A stretch of DNA of 45,416 bases, taken from assembly GCA_002762865.1 (NCBI GenBank), contig PCYE01000012.1, positions 879-46,294 of the forward strand, given 5' to 3'. Shown here piece after piece: positions 29,899 to 39,365 of the stretch; positions within the stretch are counted from its first letter, which is position 1; each line of letters begins with the position of its first letter. Below the pieces are notes generated by a model. It ran no database searches. It was not told the DNA's origin and was given only the letters and a program-made list of their open reading frames with translations. The translations under genes and the position numbers were made by a program. This DNA comes from Candidatus Woesearchaeota archaeon CG10_big_fil_rev_8_21_14_0_10_33_12. Its GTDB lineage: Archaea > Nanobdellota > Nanobdellia > Woesearchaeales > CG1-02-33-12.

Positions 29899-31311
29899 AT
29901 GAGCCTAAAACTGTACAATACATTAACAAGGAAAAAAGAAGAGTTCAAGGAAATAAAGAAAGGATATGTTAATATTTATAGTTGTGGTCCTACTGTCTAC
30001 AACTTTGCCCACATAGGAAACTTCAGGGCAAATATATTTGCAGATCTTATAAGAAGATACATAAAGTACAAGGGATACAAGCTAACTCATGTTATGAACA
30101 TTACTGATGTTGATGACAAGACAATAAGGGACTCAAAAAAAGAAAATCTTTCTTTAAAAGAATTCACAGAAAAATACACAAAATACTTTTTTGATGACTT
30201 AAAAACCTTAAATATAGAAAAAGTAGAGGTTTATCCAAGGGCAACAGAACATATTAAGGAAATGATTAACTTGATTAAAAAGCTTCTTGAAAAAGGCTAT
30301 GCCTATAAGGCAGATGATGCAATATATTATGACATCAAAAAATTCAAGGAGTATGGCAAGCTTTCGCATTTAAAGATAAGCGAGTTAAAAGCAGGAGCAA
30401 GAGTTTGCCAGGATGAATATGACAAAGAGCATGTAAATGATTTTGCACTATGGAAATTCTGGGACAAAGAAGATGGAGATGTTTTCTGGGAAACAGAGCT
30501 GGGAAAAGGACGCCCTGGATGGCATATTGAATGCTCTGCAATGAGCATGAAGTATTTAGGAGAGACATTTGACATTCATACAGGAGGGGTTGACTTGATA
30601 TTTCCACATCATGAGAATGAAATAGCCCAAAGTGAGGCTGCAACAGGAAAAAAGTTTGTTAATTACTGGCTGCATAACGAGCATCTGCTGGTTGACAGCA
30701 AAAAGATGAGTAAAAGCCTTGGAAACTTTTACACATTAAGGGATTTATTAAAAAAAGGATACAGCCCAAGGTCAATAAGATATGTCCTGATGGCAACCCA
30801 TTACAGGCAGAAGATGAACTTCAGCTTTGAAGGCCTGAATGCAGCAGACAACGCAATAAATCGCCTTGATGAATTCATGGCAAAACTAGATAATATTAAA
30901 GGAGACAGGCATAACCCAAAAATATCCGAACTTATTGAAAAAGTAAAAAGTGATTTTGAGGATGCAATGGATGATGACCTGAATGTTTCAATTGCTTTGT
31001 CAGTTATGTTTGATTTTATGAAGAAAATAAACACCTTCATAATGAATGATAAAATGAGCAGGAAAGATGCTGAAAAAGCAATTGCCTTAATGTATGATTT
31101 TGATTCTGTTTTTGGAATTCTAAAAAAGGAAGAAAAAAAAGAAGAGATAAACAAGGAAATAAAACAATTAATAGAAAAAAGACAGGAAGCAAGAAAAAAC
31201 AATGACTATGAGTTAGCAGACAAGATAAGAGACCAGCTAAAGGAAAAAGGCATAATTCTCAAGGACACAAAAGATGGTGTCAGATTGGAAAAAATAACTA
31301 CTTCAAAATAG
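29899..31311 (+). CDS. cysS: Cysteinyl-tRNA synthetase
   Basis: 470 aa. Class I synthetase with HIGN (38-41, the HIGH motif) and KMSKS (269-273). Zinc ligands appear to be C29 in YSCGPTVYNF, a Cys in HIECSAMS, and the His/Glu of FPHHENE. The DALR-type C-terminal helices follow. Cysteine is therefore charged directly, not made on tRNA, matching the free-cysteine pathway shown by cysK in this window. It lies 25 nt after fibrillarin. Confidence 0.95.
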   Translation: MSLKLYNTLTRKKEEFKEIKKGYVNIYSCGPTVYNFAHIGNFRANIFADLIRRYIKYKGYKLTHVMNITDVDDKTIRDSKKENLSLKEFTEKYTKYFFDDLKTLNIEKVEVYPRATEHIKEMINLIKKLLEKGYAYKADDAIYYDIKKFKEYGKLSHLKISELKAGARVCQDEYDKEHVNDFALWKFWDKEDGDVFWETELGKGRPGWHIECSAMSMKYLGETFDIHTGGVDLIFPHHENEIAQSEAATGKKFVNYWLHNEHLLVDSKKMSKSLGNFYTLRDLLKKGYSPRSIRYVLMATHYRQKMNFSFEGLNAADNAINRLDEFMAKLDNIKGDRHNPKISELIEKVKSDFEDAMDDDLNVSIALSVMFDFMKKINTFIMNDKMSRKDAEKAIALMYDFDSVFGILKKEEKKEEINKEIKQLIEKRQEARKNNDYELADKIRDQLKEKGIILKDTKDGVRLEKITTSK

Positions 31312-31360
31312 AAACTTTTAAATAAGGGCTATTTTAATCTTTAAATAGGAGGTAAACAAA

Positions 31361-31861
31361 ATGACAGGCAAAACAGGACAACAAACAGCAGGAACTGGAA
31401 GTAGTATATGGTATAGTATACCAAAAATCAGCAAACCTTACTTATTGGTCATAGGGGATATTTCTACAGGTGATTATAATATAATAGACTATCCCACAGA
31501 AGGAAAAGCAAGAAAAAGGCAAGAACAAGAAGAGGGGCTTGCTAAAATATTGAAAGCTATTCCTCTTGAACAGATAAGAGTAGAAGATACAAATATGTAT
31601 GAAAAAAAGGTTAGAAATAAATATAAATTAGAAAGTGCAGTTGGTTGCGCAGTTTATAGGACAGTAGATAAGGATCATGGCTTATTCACAATTCTTTCAC
31701 AAAATGATGTTTTTCTTGGCAACAATTCAAAAATACAGTTAGAAAATGCAAAGAAAAGGAAAGAGAAATACACAACAAACCTAAAGGATGAAAAAAATCC
31801 TGTTTATGGAATGTTTAGGGATGACCAGATTATAATCAGCGCTTTAATTCCAGTTGAATAA
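31361..31861 (+). CDS. Hypothetical 166-aa protein
   Basis: A strong ribosome site (AGGAGGT, 31347-31353) and the TATA-like CTTTTAAATAAG upstream (31315-31326) support a separate transcript. No family recognised. After a Gly/Thr/Gln-rich start (TGKTGQQTAGTGSS) the body looks like a compact mixed alpha/beta domain; no catalytic signature, cysteine cluster or membrane segment is evident. It is followed 19 nt later by another unknown gene, likely an operon. Confidence 0.6.
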   Translation: MTGKTGQQTAGTGSSIWYSIPKISKPYLLVIGDISTGDYNIIDYPTEGKARKRQEQEEGLAKILKAIPLEQIRVEDTNMYEKKVRNKYKLESAVGCAVYRTVDKDHGLFTILSQNDVFLGNNSKIQLENAKKRKEKYTTNLKDEKNPVYGMFRDDQIIISALIPVE

Positions 31862-31880
31862 AAATAAGAGGTAAAATAAA

Positions 31881-32303
31881 ATGGCAGTTAAAATACTAAC
31901 AGGTACACCAGGGATAGGAAGTCTAAACAGAATCAATTTAGAAATAAACACAAAGAAGTATTATCTCGATAATGTCACAAAGGACGAGATTAAAAAACTT
32001 GAAGAATTAGAGCCAGTTCCAGAACAGACAAAAATCAGGGAAGCATATTATGGCAGAGCGCAATTTGAGCCATATAAGAGTGGGCTAAATCTTATAATAG
32101 ATTACAAAGATAAGTTTGTTGATGGCATAAGTTTTGCCAGATTATCAGTTATTTTCACAAAAAAGAAGGATATTGAAGGGATAATGAATGAATTAAATGT
32201 AGATAGAGTAGAGAATTTAGCTTACAAGAAAATTTTAGCATACAGGATTGAATCAGAAGATCTTGGAAAAAAGTTAATTGCTATTTCAGCATATCCTAAA
32301 TAA
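31881..32303 (+). CDS. Hypothetical 140-aa protein
   Basis: The ribosome site GAGGT lies 10 nt upstream of the ATG. It starts MAVKILTGTPGIGSLNRINL and continues with alternating charged helices and beta strands (ARLSVIFTKKKDIEGIMNEL). Nothing identifies a function, and no similarity to its neighbour at 31361 is obvious beyond both beginning with short Gly/Thr-rich segments. Probably cotranscribed with it. Confidence 0.6.
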   Translation: MAVKILTGTPGIGSLNRINLEINTKKYYLDNVTKDEIKKLEELEPVPEQTKIREAYYGRAQFEPYKSGLNLIIDYKDKFVDGISFARLSVIFTKKKDIEGIMNELNVDRVENLAYKKILAYRIESEDLGKKLIAISAYPK

Positions 32304-32314
32304 GCAATCAGCAA

Positions 32315-34747
32315 TCACATCTCAATTCCGAGTTTAATATCTTCTTGGCATTCAATCTCTGCTTTATCGCCAAAAACAATTTCTTCTGCTTTTACTGTTT
32401 TTTTTATGTCTTTTAGCACGGAATTAAGGTCTTTCTTTGTTTTTTCATCGCACTTAATAATTAGTGTTTTAATAGGCTTGTTCAGTGAGAGGTTTTTTTC
32501 TGACTTGAACTTTCTCACAGCTGAAATAATACTGACTGCATTATCACCTGCAAGCTCTGCTTTTTCATCAGCAAGTCCTTTTTGGTATTTAGGCCAATCA
32601 GAAACATGAATGCTTTTCAAACCCTCAATCTCTGCAAAATAAAGGTGATAGATTTCTTCTGTAATATGCGGTAGTATGGGGGCCATTAACTTTAGTATTG
32701 CTAAAGTTGTATTATACAATGTATAATGTGCTGAGTCAACTGCTTCCTTGCTATAATCAGCTGAATTATATAACCTATCCTTAACAATCTCTAAATAATT
32801 ATCACAGAACTGCTGCCAGAAAAACCTTTCTGTTTCTGATTTTGTTCTTGAGAAATCATATTCTAAAAATGAATCTGTGCAGGCCTTAATAAGCTTGTTA
32901 AGCTTTGAGAATATCCATTTATCAATTATCTCAAGCTTTGTTTTCTTTGGATTATAACCTTTAAGGTTCATTATTGCAAACTTTGAAGCATTCCACATCT
33001 TTGTCATCATCTTCTTTCCAGAAACAAGCTCTTTTTCCTGGTATGGAATATCTGAGCCAAGCTTTGCAGATGCTGCCCAGAATCGCATTGCATCTGATCC
33101 GTGCTTTTCAAGAACAACCTTTGGCTCAACAATATTTCCCTTGCTCTTGCTCATCTTTTTTCCCTTTGGGTCAAGTGCATGGCCGTTTATCATCACATCT
33201 TTCCATGGCAGCTTGTCTTCATGCAAAAGCATTTTTACAACAGTGTTGAAAAGCCAGAAAGTTATTATGTCATGCCCATTGCTTCTCAAGGACATTGGAA
33301 TCATCTTATTAAAGAATTTATCATCTTCTTTCCACTTTGTTGCAATCATCGGGCTTAAGCTTGAGGTTGCCCATGTGTCAAATACATCCTTCTCAGGAAT
33401 TAATTTATCACAGCCGCATTTTGGGCATTTATTTACAGGCGGCTTGTCTGTTGTAGGATCAACAGGCAAATTTTCCTCTTTTGCAAGAATTACTTCATCA
33501 CATTTTTCGCAATACCAGACCGGAATTGGAACACCATAAAAGCGCTGCCTTGAAAGGCACCAGTCCCATTGCAGTCCATTTACCCAGTTATCATATCTGA
33601 CCTTCATATGCTTTGGATACCAGTTTAGTTTGTTTCCAGCTTCCAAAAGCTTGTCTTTTATATCAAGATATTTCAAAAACCATTGCTTTGTAACCAGGAA
33701 CTCGACCTCTGTTCCGCAGCGCTCATGAACATTAAGTGTGTGGGTTATCTGCTCCTGCTTTACCATAAAGTTATTTGATTTTAAATCCTCAATTATTTCT
33801 TTTCTTGCGTCATTAATTTTAAGCCCTTTATATTTTCCCGCAAGTCCATTCATAACTCCATCAATAGTTATGCTTATTTTCAAAGGCAGATTATAAGCGC
33901 TCCACCATTCAATATCAACCAAATCACCAAATGTACAGCACATAACTATTCCAGTTCCTTTCTCAGGGTCTGCTCTTTTATCTCTCTTTATTGGAACCTT
34001 ATAATCAAATAAAGGAACAACTGCATTTTTTCCTATCAAGCCCTTATATCTTTTATCATCTGGATTTACAAAAACAGCTACGCATGATGGCAATAGCTCT
34101 GGCCTTGTTGTTGCTATTTCTAATTTCTTGTTAGAATTTTCAAGCCCAAACAGGATATGATTAAAAAAGCTTGTCTCTTCTTTATCTTCTAATTCAACCT
34201 GTGCAATTGCTGTCTGGCACTTTGGGCACCATATTGTCGGGGCCTCCTTTCTGTACTCGCGCCCTTTTCTGTATAAATCTAAAAATGACCTTTGGGATGT
34301 CTTTCTGCACCATTCGTCAATTGTCCTGTAATTAATGGACCAGTCTGGCGATATTCCTAATGATGACCAGTCTTTTTTAAGCTCTTTTTCAGCCTCCTTT
34401 GTTTCATTAAGGCATATCTTTATGAATTCAGGCCTTGGAATATCCCTTGCTCTTATGTTGCATTTTTTCTCAACAAAACGTTCTGTTGCAAGCCCATTGT
34501 CATCAAAACCGAATGGATAAAATATATTTTTTCCAAGCATTCTCTGAAATCTCATAACATAGTCTGCCTGTGAGTATGCCATTGCATGGCCTATGTGCAT
34601 CTTTCCTGAAACAGTCGGAGGTGGAGTGTCGCATGAAAACGGTTCTTTCTTTGACTTAGGGTCAAATCTGTAAATTCCCTGTTTTTCCCAATAGGCCTGC
34701 CATTTCTTTTCTGCTTCTTTTGGCTCATAATGCTTTGATAGTTCCAT
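32315..34747 (-). CDS. valS: Valyl-tRNA synthetase
   Basis: 810 aa, a little short for archaeal ValRS. HIGH motif in KMHIGHA (51-54) and KMSKS at 531-535. The connective editing domain is present (ATTRPELLPSCVAVFVNP), with zinc-binding pairs CPKCQT and a later CEKCDE...CPKCGCDK cluster. An anticodon-binding helical domain with a reduced C-terminal coiled coil follows. It charges tRNA-Val, whose CAC isoacceptor is at 10.1 kb. The gene stands alone; its 3' end meets the unknown operon at 31-32 kb. Confidence 0.95.
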   Translation of the reverse strand: MELSKHYEPKEAEKKWQAYWEKQGIYRFDPKSKKEPFSCDTPPPTVSGKMHIGHAMAYSQADYVMRFQRMLGKNIFYPFGFDDNGLATERFVEKKCNIRARDIPRPEFIKICLNETKEAEKELKKDWSSLGISPDWSINYRTIDEWCRKTSQRSFLDLYRKGREYRKEAPTIWCPKCQTAIAQVELEDKEETSFFNHILFGLENSNKKLEIATTRPELLPSCVAVFVNPDDKRYKGLIGKNAVVPLFDYKVPIKRDKRADPEKGTGIVMCCTFGDLVDIEWWSAYNLPLKISITIDGVMNGLAGKYKGLKINDARKEIIEDLKSNNFMVKQEQITHTLNVHERCGTEVEFLVTKQWFLKYLDIKDKLLEAGNKLNWYPKHMKVRYDNWVNGLQWDWCLSRQRFYGVPIPVWYCEKCDEVILAKEENLPVDPTTDKPPVNKCPKCGCDKLIPEKDVFDTWATSSLSPMIATKWKEDDKFFNKMIPMSLRSNGHDIITFWLFNTVVKMLLHEDKLPWKDVMINGHALDPKGKKMSKSKGNIVEPKVVLEKHGSDAMRFWAASAKLGSDIPYQEKELVSGKKMMTKMWNASKFAIMNLKGYNPKKTKLEIIDKWIFSKLNKLIKACTDSFLEYDFSRTKSETERFFWQQFCDNYLEIVKDRLYNSADYSKEAVDSAHYTLYNTTLAILKLMAPILPHITEEIYHLYFAEIEGLKSIHVSDWPKYQKGLADEKAELAGDNAVSIISAVRKFKSEKNLSLNKPIKTLIIKCDEKTKKDLNSVLKDIKKTVKAEEIVFGDKAEIECQEDIKLGIEM

Positions 34748-34808
34748 TTTACTAAGAACAGGTGGCTTATTATATAAAGTTTTTGCTGAAAATCAGGTTA
34801 AAATGCAA

Positions 34809-35693
34809 TTAGATTATTAAGATTACACCAACAAACATCAAAGTTATAGCAATCAGTTTTAGCAGTATAGCTGACTTTCCAATTTCTTCCTTTAGTATTT
34901 TTGGATAAAAAACACTTAAAATTACAGCAATTAATAAAACAAAAAATGGCTGGACTGAGGATAGGGCATTTACCAAAGTTATATATCCCTTTGTCATTGC
35001 AATTGTAATCAGTATAACAGCAAACAAGGCAAGTATTTCATTTAAAGATATTAAAATAACTGTTTTTTTGCCATGCTCCCTTACTGCAAGTATTAAATCC
35101 TTAAAACTAAAGCAGAATGTTGGAATTAAAGCAAAAAATGCTCCAATCCGAATATATGAAAATATAGTCCAGAAATCAACAAAATTAAGAAGATATTTTG
35201 TTATAACTGCATTTATAGAGAATACTAAGGAAGCAAGAACCATAAACCAAAAAGCTTTTCCAAAACCAAATTTTATGAAATTTTTTGAAGAGATAGAAAC
35301 TGCACCAATTATCAATAAAAATATGCCTAAATATTTTATAGGTGTAAAAATTTCTCCCAGGAATATTGCTGCAAGAATTGAAACAAATAATGAACTTAAA
35401 TAAAGTAAAGGAATAACCCGTGAAATTTCCTCTATTTTTACTGCTTTGAAATAAAAAAGAATTCCTATAACATATAAAATTCCAGCAACAAAAGCCAAGG
35501 CAATATTAAAATAAGACAGATAGGAAAAGCCGTGAAACAAATGCACAAAAAAACTTGCAATTAATCCAATTATACCAAGAATCATAAGGGGAACAACAGG
35601 TTTTTTAACCAGTTTTGTAAGAACATATTTATCTACTGTATTTACGATCGCCCATACTGCGGCTGATAAAATTGAAAATAATATCCATGACAT
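34809..35693 (-). CDS. EamA/DMT-family transporter
   Basis: 294 aa with about ten hydrophobic helices arranged as two five-helix EamA repeats, a common drug/metabolite exporter or nucleotide-sugar/amino-acid transporter architecture. The inner repeat boundary lies near residue 145 (FIKFGFGKAFWFM). The substrate cannot be predicted. It lies upstream of valS on the same strand (61-nt gap), possibly cotranscribed, and next to the left edge of the accessory island. Confidence 0.8.
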   Translation of the reverse strand: MSWILFSILSAAVWAIVNTVDKYVLTKLVKKPVVPLMILGIIGLIASFFVHLFHGFSYLSYFNIALAFVAGILYVIGILFYFKAVKIEEISRVIPLLYLSSLFVSILAAIFLGEIFTPIKYLGIFLLIIGAVSISSKNFIKFGFGKAFWFMVLASLVFSINAVITKYLLNFVDFWTIFSYIRIGAFFALIPTFCFSFKDLILAVREHGKKTVILISLNEILALFAVILITIAMTKGYITLVNALSSVQPFFVLLIAVILSVFYPKILKEEIGKSAILLKLIAITLMFVGVILII

Positions 35694-35841
35694 ACTAATC
35701 AGTTAAGGGGTATACTTAATAAATTTTCCTAAAACATGGTGTTGGTTAATCTTCGGTTGGTAAATAAGGGCTGTTAAGAATCGGTTGATAAAAAAATTAA
35801 ATAAGAAAAGATTTATAACTTCAAGTATATTTTATAATAGT

Positions 35842-35994
35842 ATGGGAGTAGAACACGAATCTGCTAAAAGAATCTTAACTAACGAAAAATGTCCTAAATG
35901 TGGAAGTAGACTGTATAAATCACGATTTTACAAAGCGACAATTATTGAGTGTAGTAAATCTACTTGTGGATATGAAAAAACGTTAAAATTTTAA
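35842..35994 (+). CDS. 50-aa zinc-ribbon protein
   Basis: The ATG at 35842 is preferred over 35785 because TATA AGATTTATAAC (35809-35819) gives a leaderless start there. Residues NEKCPKCGSRLYKS and the later C-S-K-S-T-C-G provide two Cys pairs spaced as in transposon- and transcription-associated zinc ribbons. It abuts the 3' end of the IS remnant (shared last bases) and opens the accessory island. Its role is unknown. Confidence 0.6.
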   Translation: MGVEHESAKRILTNEKCPKCGSRLYKSRFYKATIIECSKSTCGYEKTLKF

Positions 35995-36262
35995 TTTTGG
36001 ACTGCTTTTTGCAGTAAGTCTTTCCATAAATCACTTTCTTGAATTTTTGCTCTTTGTGCTGGTGTCATCTTTAATTCTTGATGTTGCCTTACAAAATTGT
36101 AATAAGTCTTAAAGTTCTCTGCATACTGTTTTTGATTTCCCTTAAATCCCCTCATAGTCTTATCCTTTTGCCTAAAGCTTTCATAGAAGCGTTCTATTAC
36201 ACTATTGTTGCTATCATGCTGTCTTAAACTGACATACTTATAATGAGGATTGGGATTTTTTA
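35991..36262 (-). pseudogene. Truncated IS6-like DDE transposase (C-terminal end)
   Basis: Only the last 85-90 residues remain: NNSVIERFYESFRQKDKTMRGF contains the catalytic Glu of the DDE triad, followed by YYNFVRQHQELKMTPAQRA, which is typical of IS6/IS240-type transposases. The two catalytic Asp residues and the N-terminal domain are missing. The fragment is cut at about 36262, exactly where the regulator's operator region begins. It marks the left boundary of the island. A longer frame to 36332 would add unrelated residues. Confidence 0.75.
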
Positions 36263-36273
36263 AAACGAAAGAT

Positions 36274-36340
36274 TTATAAGTAGCATACTTATAAGCTTTA
36301 AAGTAATATACTTTTATGAATAAAAATAGCATACTTATAA
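36274..36340. promoter_or_regulatory. Three operator-like sites at 23-bp spacing before the RHH gene
   Basis: Site 1: TTATAAGTA and TACTTATAA around GCA (36274-36294, perfect). Site 2: AAAGTA and TACTTT around ATA (36300-36314, perfect). Site 3: half-site TACTTATAA (36332-36340) with a weaker left half. Centres at 36284, 36307 and 36330 are 23 bp apart. A TATA-like TTTAAAGTA lies within the array, so binding would block the promoter. The CATACTTATAA half-site occurs again at 36233-36243. Confidence 0.7.
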
Positions 36341-36341
36341 A

Positions 36342-36512
36342 ATGCCATCTGACAAACGAATTGCAGGTTATCTTTCTGAAGAAGATTATGGATTATTCAA
36401 AACCGCACTCAAAAAATATGATGTTGGAGAATCAGGATTGATTCAAGAAATTGTTCACGCTTGGCTGTTTGCCAATAAACTACAGCTCAATCAAAAAAAT
36501 AAAAAAGTCTAA
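36342..36512 (+). CDS. Ribbon-helix-helix (CopG-like) regulator of the restriction-modification operon
   Basis: 56 aa. It starts MPSDKRIAGYLSEEDYGLF and continues to a helix with GLIQEIVHAWLFANKL, the pattern of a small ribbon-helix-helix DNA-binding protein: a basic beta strand followed by two helices. The ATG lies 1 nt after a TACTTATAA half-site of the operator array, so autoregulation is likely. It is followed 14 nt later by the first methyltransferase and would be cotranscribed, matching controller proteins of restriction systems (most of which are HTH). Confidence 0.65.
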   Translation: MPSDKRIAGYLSEEDYGLFKTALKKYDVGESGLIQEIVHAWLFANKLQLNQKNKKV

Positions 36513-36526
36513 ACAAAAGGATTACT

Positions 36527-38281
36527 ATGAAAAAGAATGGGCATTCAACACCAGAAAGAAAGAACGGCACAGTATATACTCCAGAAAAGCTTTCTCAATA
36601 CGTAGCAAAAAAATTGTTAGAATATGCTTTGAATGATAACTTATTTAGGAATTTAAAGAAGATAAGTGTTGTAGACCCTGCGTCGGGGGATGGGATACTT
36701 CTTAAAAACGTTGCAGAAAATATATTACAACAAAAACTCCTTATGGGAAAAAAAATTATAGTTGTAGGGACTGATATTGACCAACAAGCCATAATTTTTT
36801 GTAGAAAGAGATTGTCTTTAATATCAAATGATAGATTGAACATTGAATTAGTAAATACCAATGCATTCATTCCACTCAAAGAATATTCTTTGACAAAAGG
36901 ATGGCAAGGAATACTAAAAAAAGTAGATGTTAAGAAAGGATTTGATCTACTCATTGCTAATCCTCCGTGGGGGGCTGATATTTCAGAATATAAAGATAAA
37001 CTCAATTTATCCGATTTCAAAACTCTTCAAGGGCAGTTTGATTCTTTTGAGTTATTCATAGAACTGGCAATAAAAATCGTTAAAACCGGTGGATATTTTG
37101 GGTTTATCATTCCTGATTCAATACTTAATCATGGCAAAAGCATTCTACGAGGAATCCTTTTAAAAAGAACACAAATATGTTTTATAGCCAGATTAGGAGA
37201 GAAGATATTTCCTAATGTGAATAGAGCGTGTGTCGTAATAATTTGCAAGAACACGTCCCCTACAGAGAAGAATATTGTTGATTGCTTTAGACTCTCAAGC
37301 AAAGATAGGAATAAAATCCTTAATGGAATGCTCACATTTACAGAAGCAGAAACCACATCAGCACACAAAGTTCCTCAAGAACGATTTATCAAAAATTCAT
37401 ATCAGCGATTTGATATTGACCTTAAAGAAAGTGAAACAAATATATTAAAGAAATTTAAGAAATTTGATAAGACACTTGCTTCTGTTCTATCAAGCACGAG
37501 AGGGGTAGAACTTGGTAGGTCAGGAATGATCTGCCAGTGTAATAATTGCTCTTCATGGTCTCCATTATCTGAACAGGAAAAAATTATCTGCTCTTCATGT
37601 GGTAAAGAGTTTAACCCAACGACAGCACCAAAAAAAAGTATCATATCTAAAGATAAAATACAACTATCTGTTCCGTTTATTACTGGTGGGAATTTAAGAA
37701 GATATGTTGGTCGCCCTTCCCTTTGGATTAAACTTGGAGTTAAAGGGATAAACTACAAACCTGAAAGCACCTATAAATCACCAAAAATACTTGTAAGAAA
37801 AACTGGAGTTGGTATAACTGCAATTCTTGATTATAACGATGTTTATACTAATCAAGTAGTTTATATTCTAAAAAATATTCCAGAAAAAGAAAAAAATCTT
37901 GAATTTTTTATCGGACTGATAAATTCAAGAGCATACTATTTCTATCTGGTAAAATCATTTGGGGAACTTGAATGGAAATCCCATCCATATCTTACTCAAA
38001 CTCAAATACTTAGCTTGCCCCTTCCAGACATGCAATCAGAAAAAAATAAAAAGATTATTCAAGAAATAATAGAATTGCTTCGTCCAATTCTTAAGAAAGA
38101 AATTATTCCATCAAATGATGTTGATATAAAAGTGGAGATACTTGTAGGTAAACTATTTTCCCTTAATGAGAAAGATTATAGGATAATTTTTAATGCAATT
38201 GAAGAATCCGATGATTTGATACCTGTAATGGAACTCAAAAAGATAACAGTAAGTGATATTATAAATAAACTCAAGAAGTGA
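36527..38281 (+). CDS. TaqI-like N6-adenine DNA methyltransferase (gamma class) with zinc ribbon
   Basis: 584 aa. The SAM motif is VVDPASGDGILL (about 48-59), the catalytic NPPW is at 145-148, and motif X-like features (TVYTPEKLSQYVAK) start the protein. The C-terminal half resembles the target-recognition region of TaqI-type enzymes (ESTYKSPKILVRKTG). A C4 zinc ribbon (C338/C341, C355/C358) is inserted between catalytic and recognition domains, which is not standard. It methylates adenine in the island's recognition sequence. The second methyltransferase starts 4 nt after its stop. AAAGG is the ribosome site. Confidence 0.85.
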   Translation: MKKNGHSTPERKNGTVYTPEKLSQYVAKKLLEYALNDNLFRNLKKISVVDPASGDGILLKNVAENILQQKLLMGKKIIVVGTDIDQQAIIFCRKRLSLISNDRLNIELVNTNAFIPLKEYSLTKGWQGILKKVDVKKGFDLLIANPPWGADISEYKDKLNLSDFKTLQGQFDSFELFIELAIKIVKTGGYFGFIIPDSILNHGKSILRGILLKRTQICFIARLGEKIFPNVNRACVVIICKNTSPTEKNIVDCFRLSSKDRNKILNGMLTFTEAETTSAHKVPQERFIKNSYQRFDIDLKESETNILKKFKKFDKTLASVLSSTRGVELGRSGMICQCNNCSSWSPLSEQEKIICSSCGKEFNPTTAPKKSIISKDKIQLSVPFITGGNLRRYVGRPSLWIKLGVKGINYKPESTYKSPKILVRKTGVGITAILDYNDVYTNQVVYILKNIPEKEKNLEFFIGLINSRAYYFYLVKSFGELEWKSHPYLTQTQILSLPLPDMQSEKNKKIIQEIIELLRPILKKEIIPSNDVDIKVEILVGKLFSLNEKDYRIIFNAIEESDDLIPVMELKKITVSDIINKLKK

Positions 38282-38285
38282 TACA

Positions 38286-39365
38286 ATGGGATACCGTTAT
38301 ATTGGAGCAAAGACCAAAATTAGCAATGAGATTATATCAGAAATCTCTAAGATTGTGCCTAGTGGTGGAAAGATAGCAGACATCATGTGCGGAACTGGAG
38401 TGATTTCTCTTGAACTTAGAAAAAAAGGATACGAAGTTATAGCTTCTGATGTTATGTACCAAGCGTGCCATATCACTAAAGTTAAGGTTCTGCTTCAGCA
38501 AGCACCGCCATTCAATGGAGCAAAAAAATATTTCTCCAAGAAAGGGCAACTGTTGCTAACTGGGTATTCTGGATATGAAGCAATAATTCAAGCACTTAAT
38601 AATTTACATCCGTTCAAAGGATATTTTTGGAGGGAATTTAGCCCAGAAGGAAAACCAAAAAATGGTTCTGCACCACGAAGATACTTTACAGCAGAAAACG
38701 CACAAAAAATTGATTCTGCGAGGGCATTTATCAAAAAGCTAAAAGAAGAAAATGCTATTACTAACATTGAGTATTCCTTGCTTGTCCATGATTTAATCTT
38801 TGCGGTAAATGACGTAGCCAATATTGCAGGAACGTATGGTCACTACCTTTCAAAATTTGTTGAAAGGGCAAAACAGCTAATAAGATTTACACCAACAAAG
38901 TTTGAAAATGGTGGAATCACAGAAGGGCATAAAATATTTCAAGGACATGCTGAAGAACTGGTAATTAATATGCAAGCCGACCTTTGTTATATTGACCCAC
39001 CGTACATAAAAAGACAATATGGAGCAAATTATCATATACTTGAAACTATTGCTAAAGGAGACGAACCTACAGCAGAAGGAAAAAGTGGTTTAAGACCATG
39101 GAGAGATGAATATTCTGATTTTTGCTCTAAAGTAAAGATTCGTAGTGCTTTTGAAAAAATATTTAATGGTATGAAATGCAAAAATTTCTTAATAAGTTAT
39201 AGCTCAGATGGGTTACTATCAAAAAAACAACTGATGGAACTTTTTGAAAAGTTCGGCACAGTTATTGTTAAAGAATTTTCCCATAAGAGATTCAAAAGCA
39301 GAAATGAAGATGCCGATGAAAACGTTACAGAATATCTTTTTTTTCTGAAGAAGACTAACTCTTAG
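38286..39365 (+). CDS. D12-class (Dam-like, alpha) N6-adenine DNA methyltransferase
   Basis: 359 aa. The N-terminal YIGAKTKISNEI (motif X), IADIMCGTGVISLELRKKG (SAM motif I), then a target-recognition insert, and the late catalytic DPPY at 237-240 give the alpha order. It is downstream of the gamma-class enzyme with only a 4-nt gap. Two separate methyltransferases usually mean that each modifies one strand of a non-palindromic site. Its 3' end overlaps the convergent endonuclease gene by 4 bp. Confidence 0.85.
   Translation: MGYRYIGAKTKISNEIISEISKIVPSGGKIADIMCGTGVISLELRKKGYEVIASDVMYQACHITKVKVLLQQAPPFNGAKKYFSKKGQLLLTGYSGYEAIIQALNNLHPFKGYFWREFSPEGKPKNGSAPRRYFTAENAQKIDSARAFIKKLKEENAITNIEYSLLVHDLIFAVNDVANIAGTYGHYLSKFVERAKQLIRFTPTKFENGGITEGHKIFQGHAEELVINMQADLCYIDPPYIKRQYGANYHILETIAKGDEPTAEGKSGLRPWRDEYSDFCSKVKIRSAFEKIFNGMKCKNFLISYSSDGLLSKKQLMELFEKFGTVIVKEFSHKRFKSRNEDADENVTEYLFFLKKTNS

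Noticed and set aside
35991-36262. Functional insertion sequence
   Set aside because: Only the C-terminal part with the last catalytic residue remains and I see no terminal inverted repeats.
36263-36332. N-terminal part of the longer transposase frame
   Set aside because: Residues there are encoded by the operator region and do not resemble a transposase.
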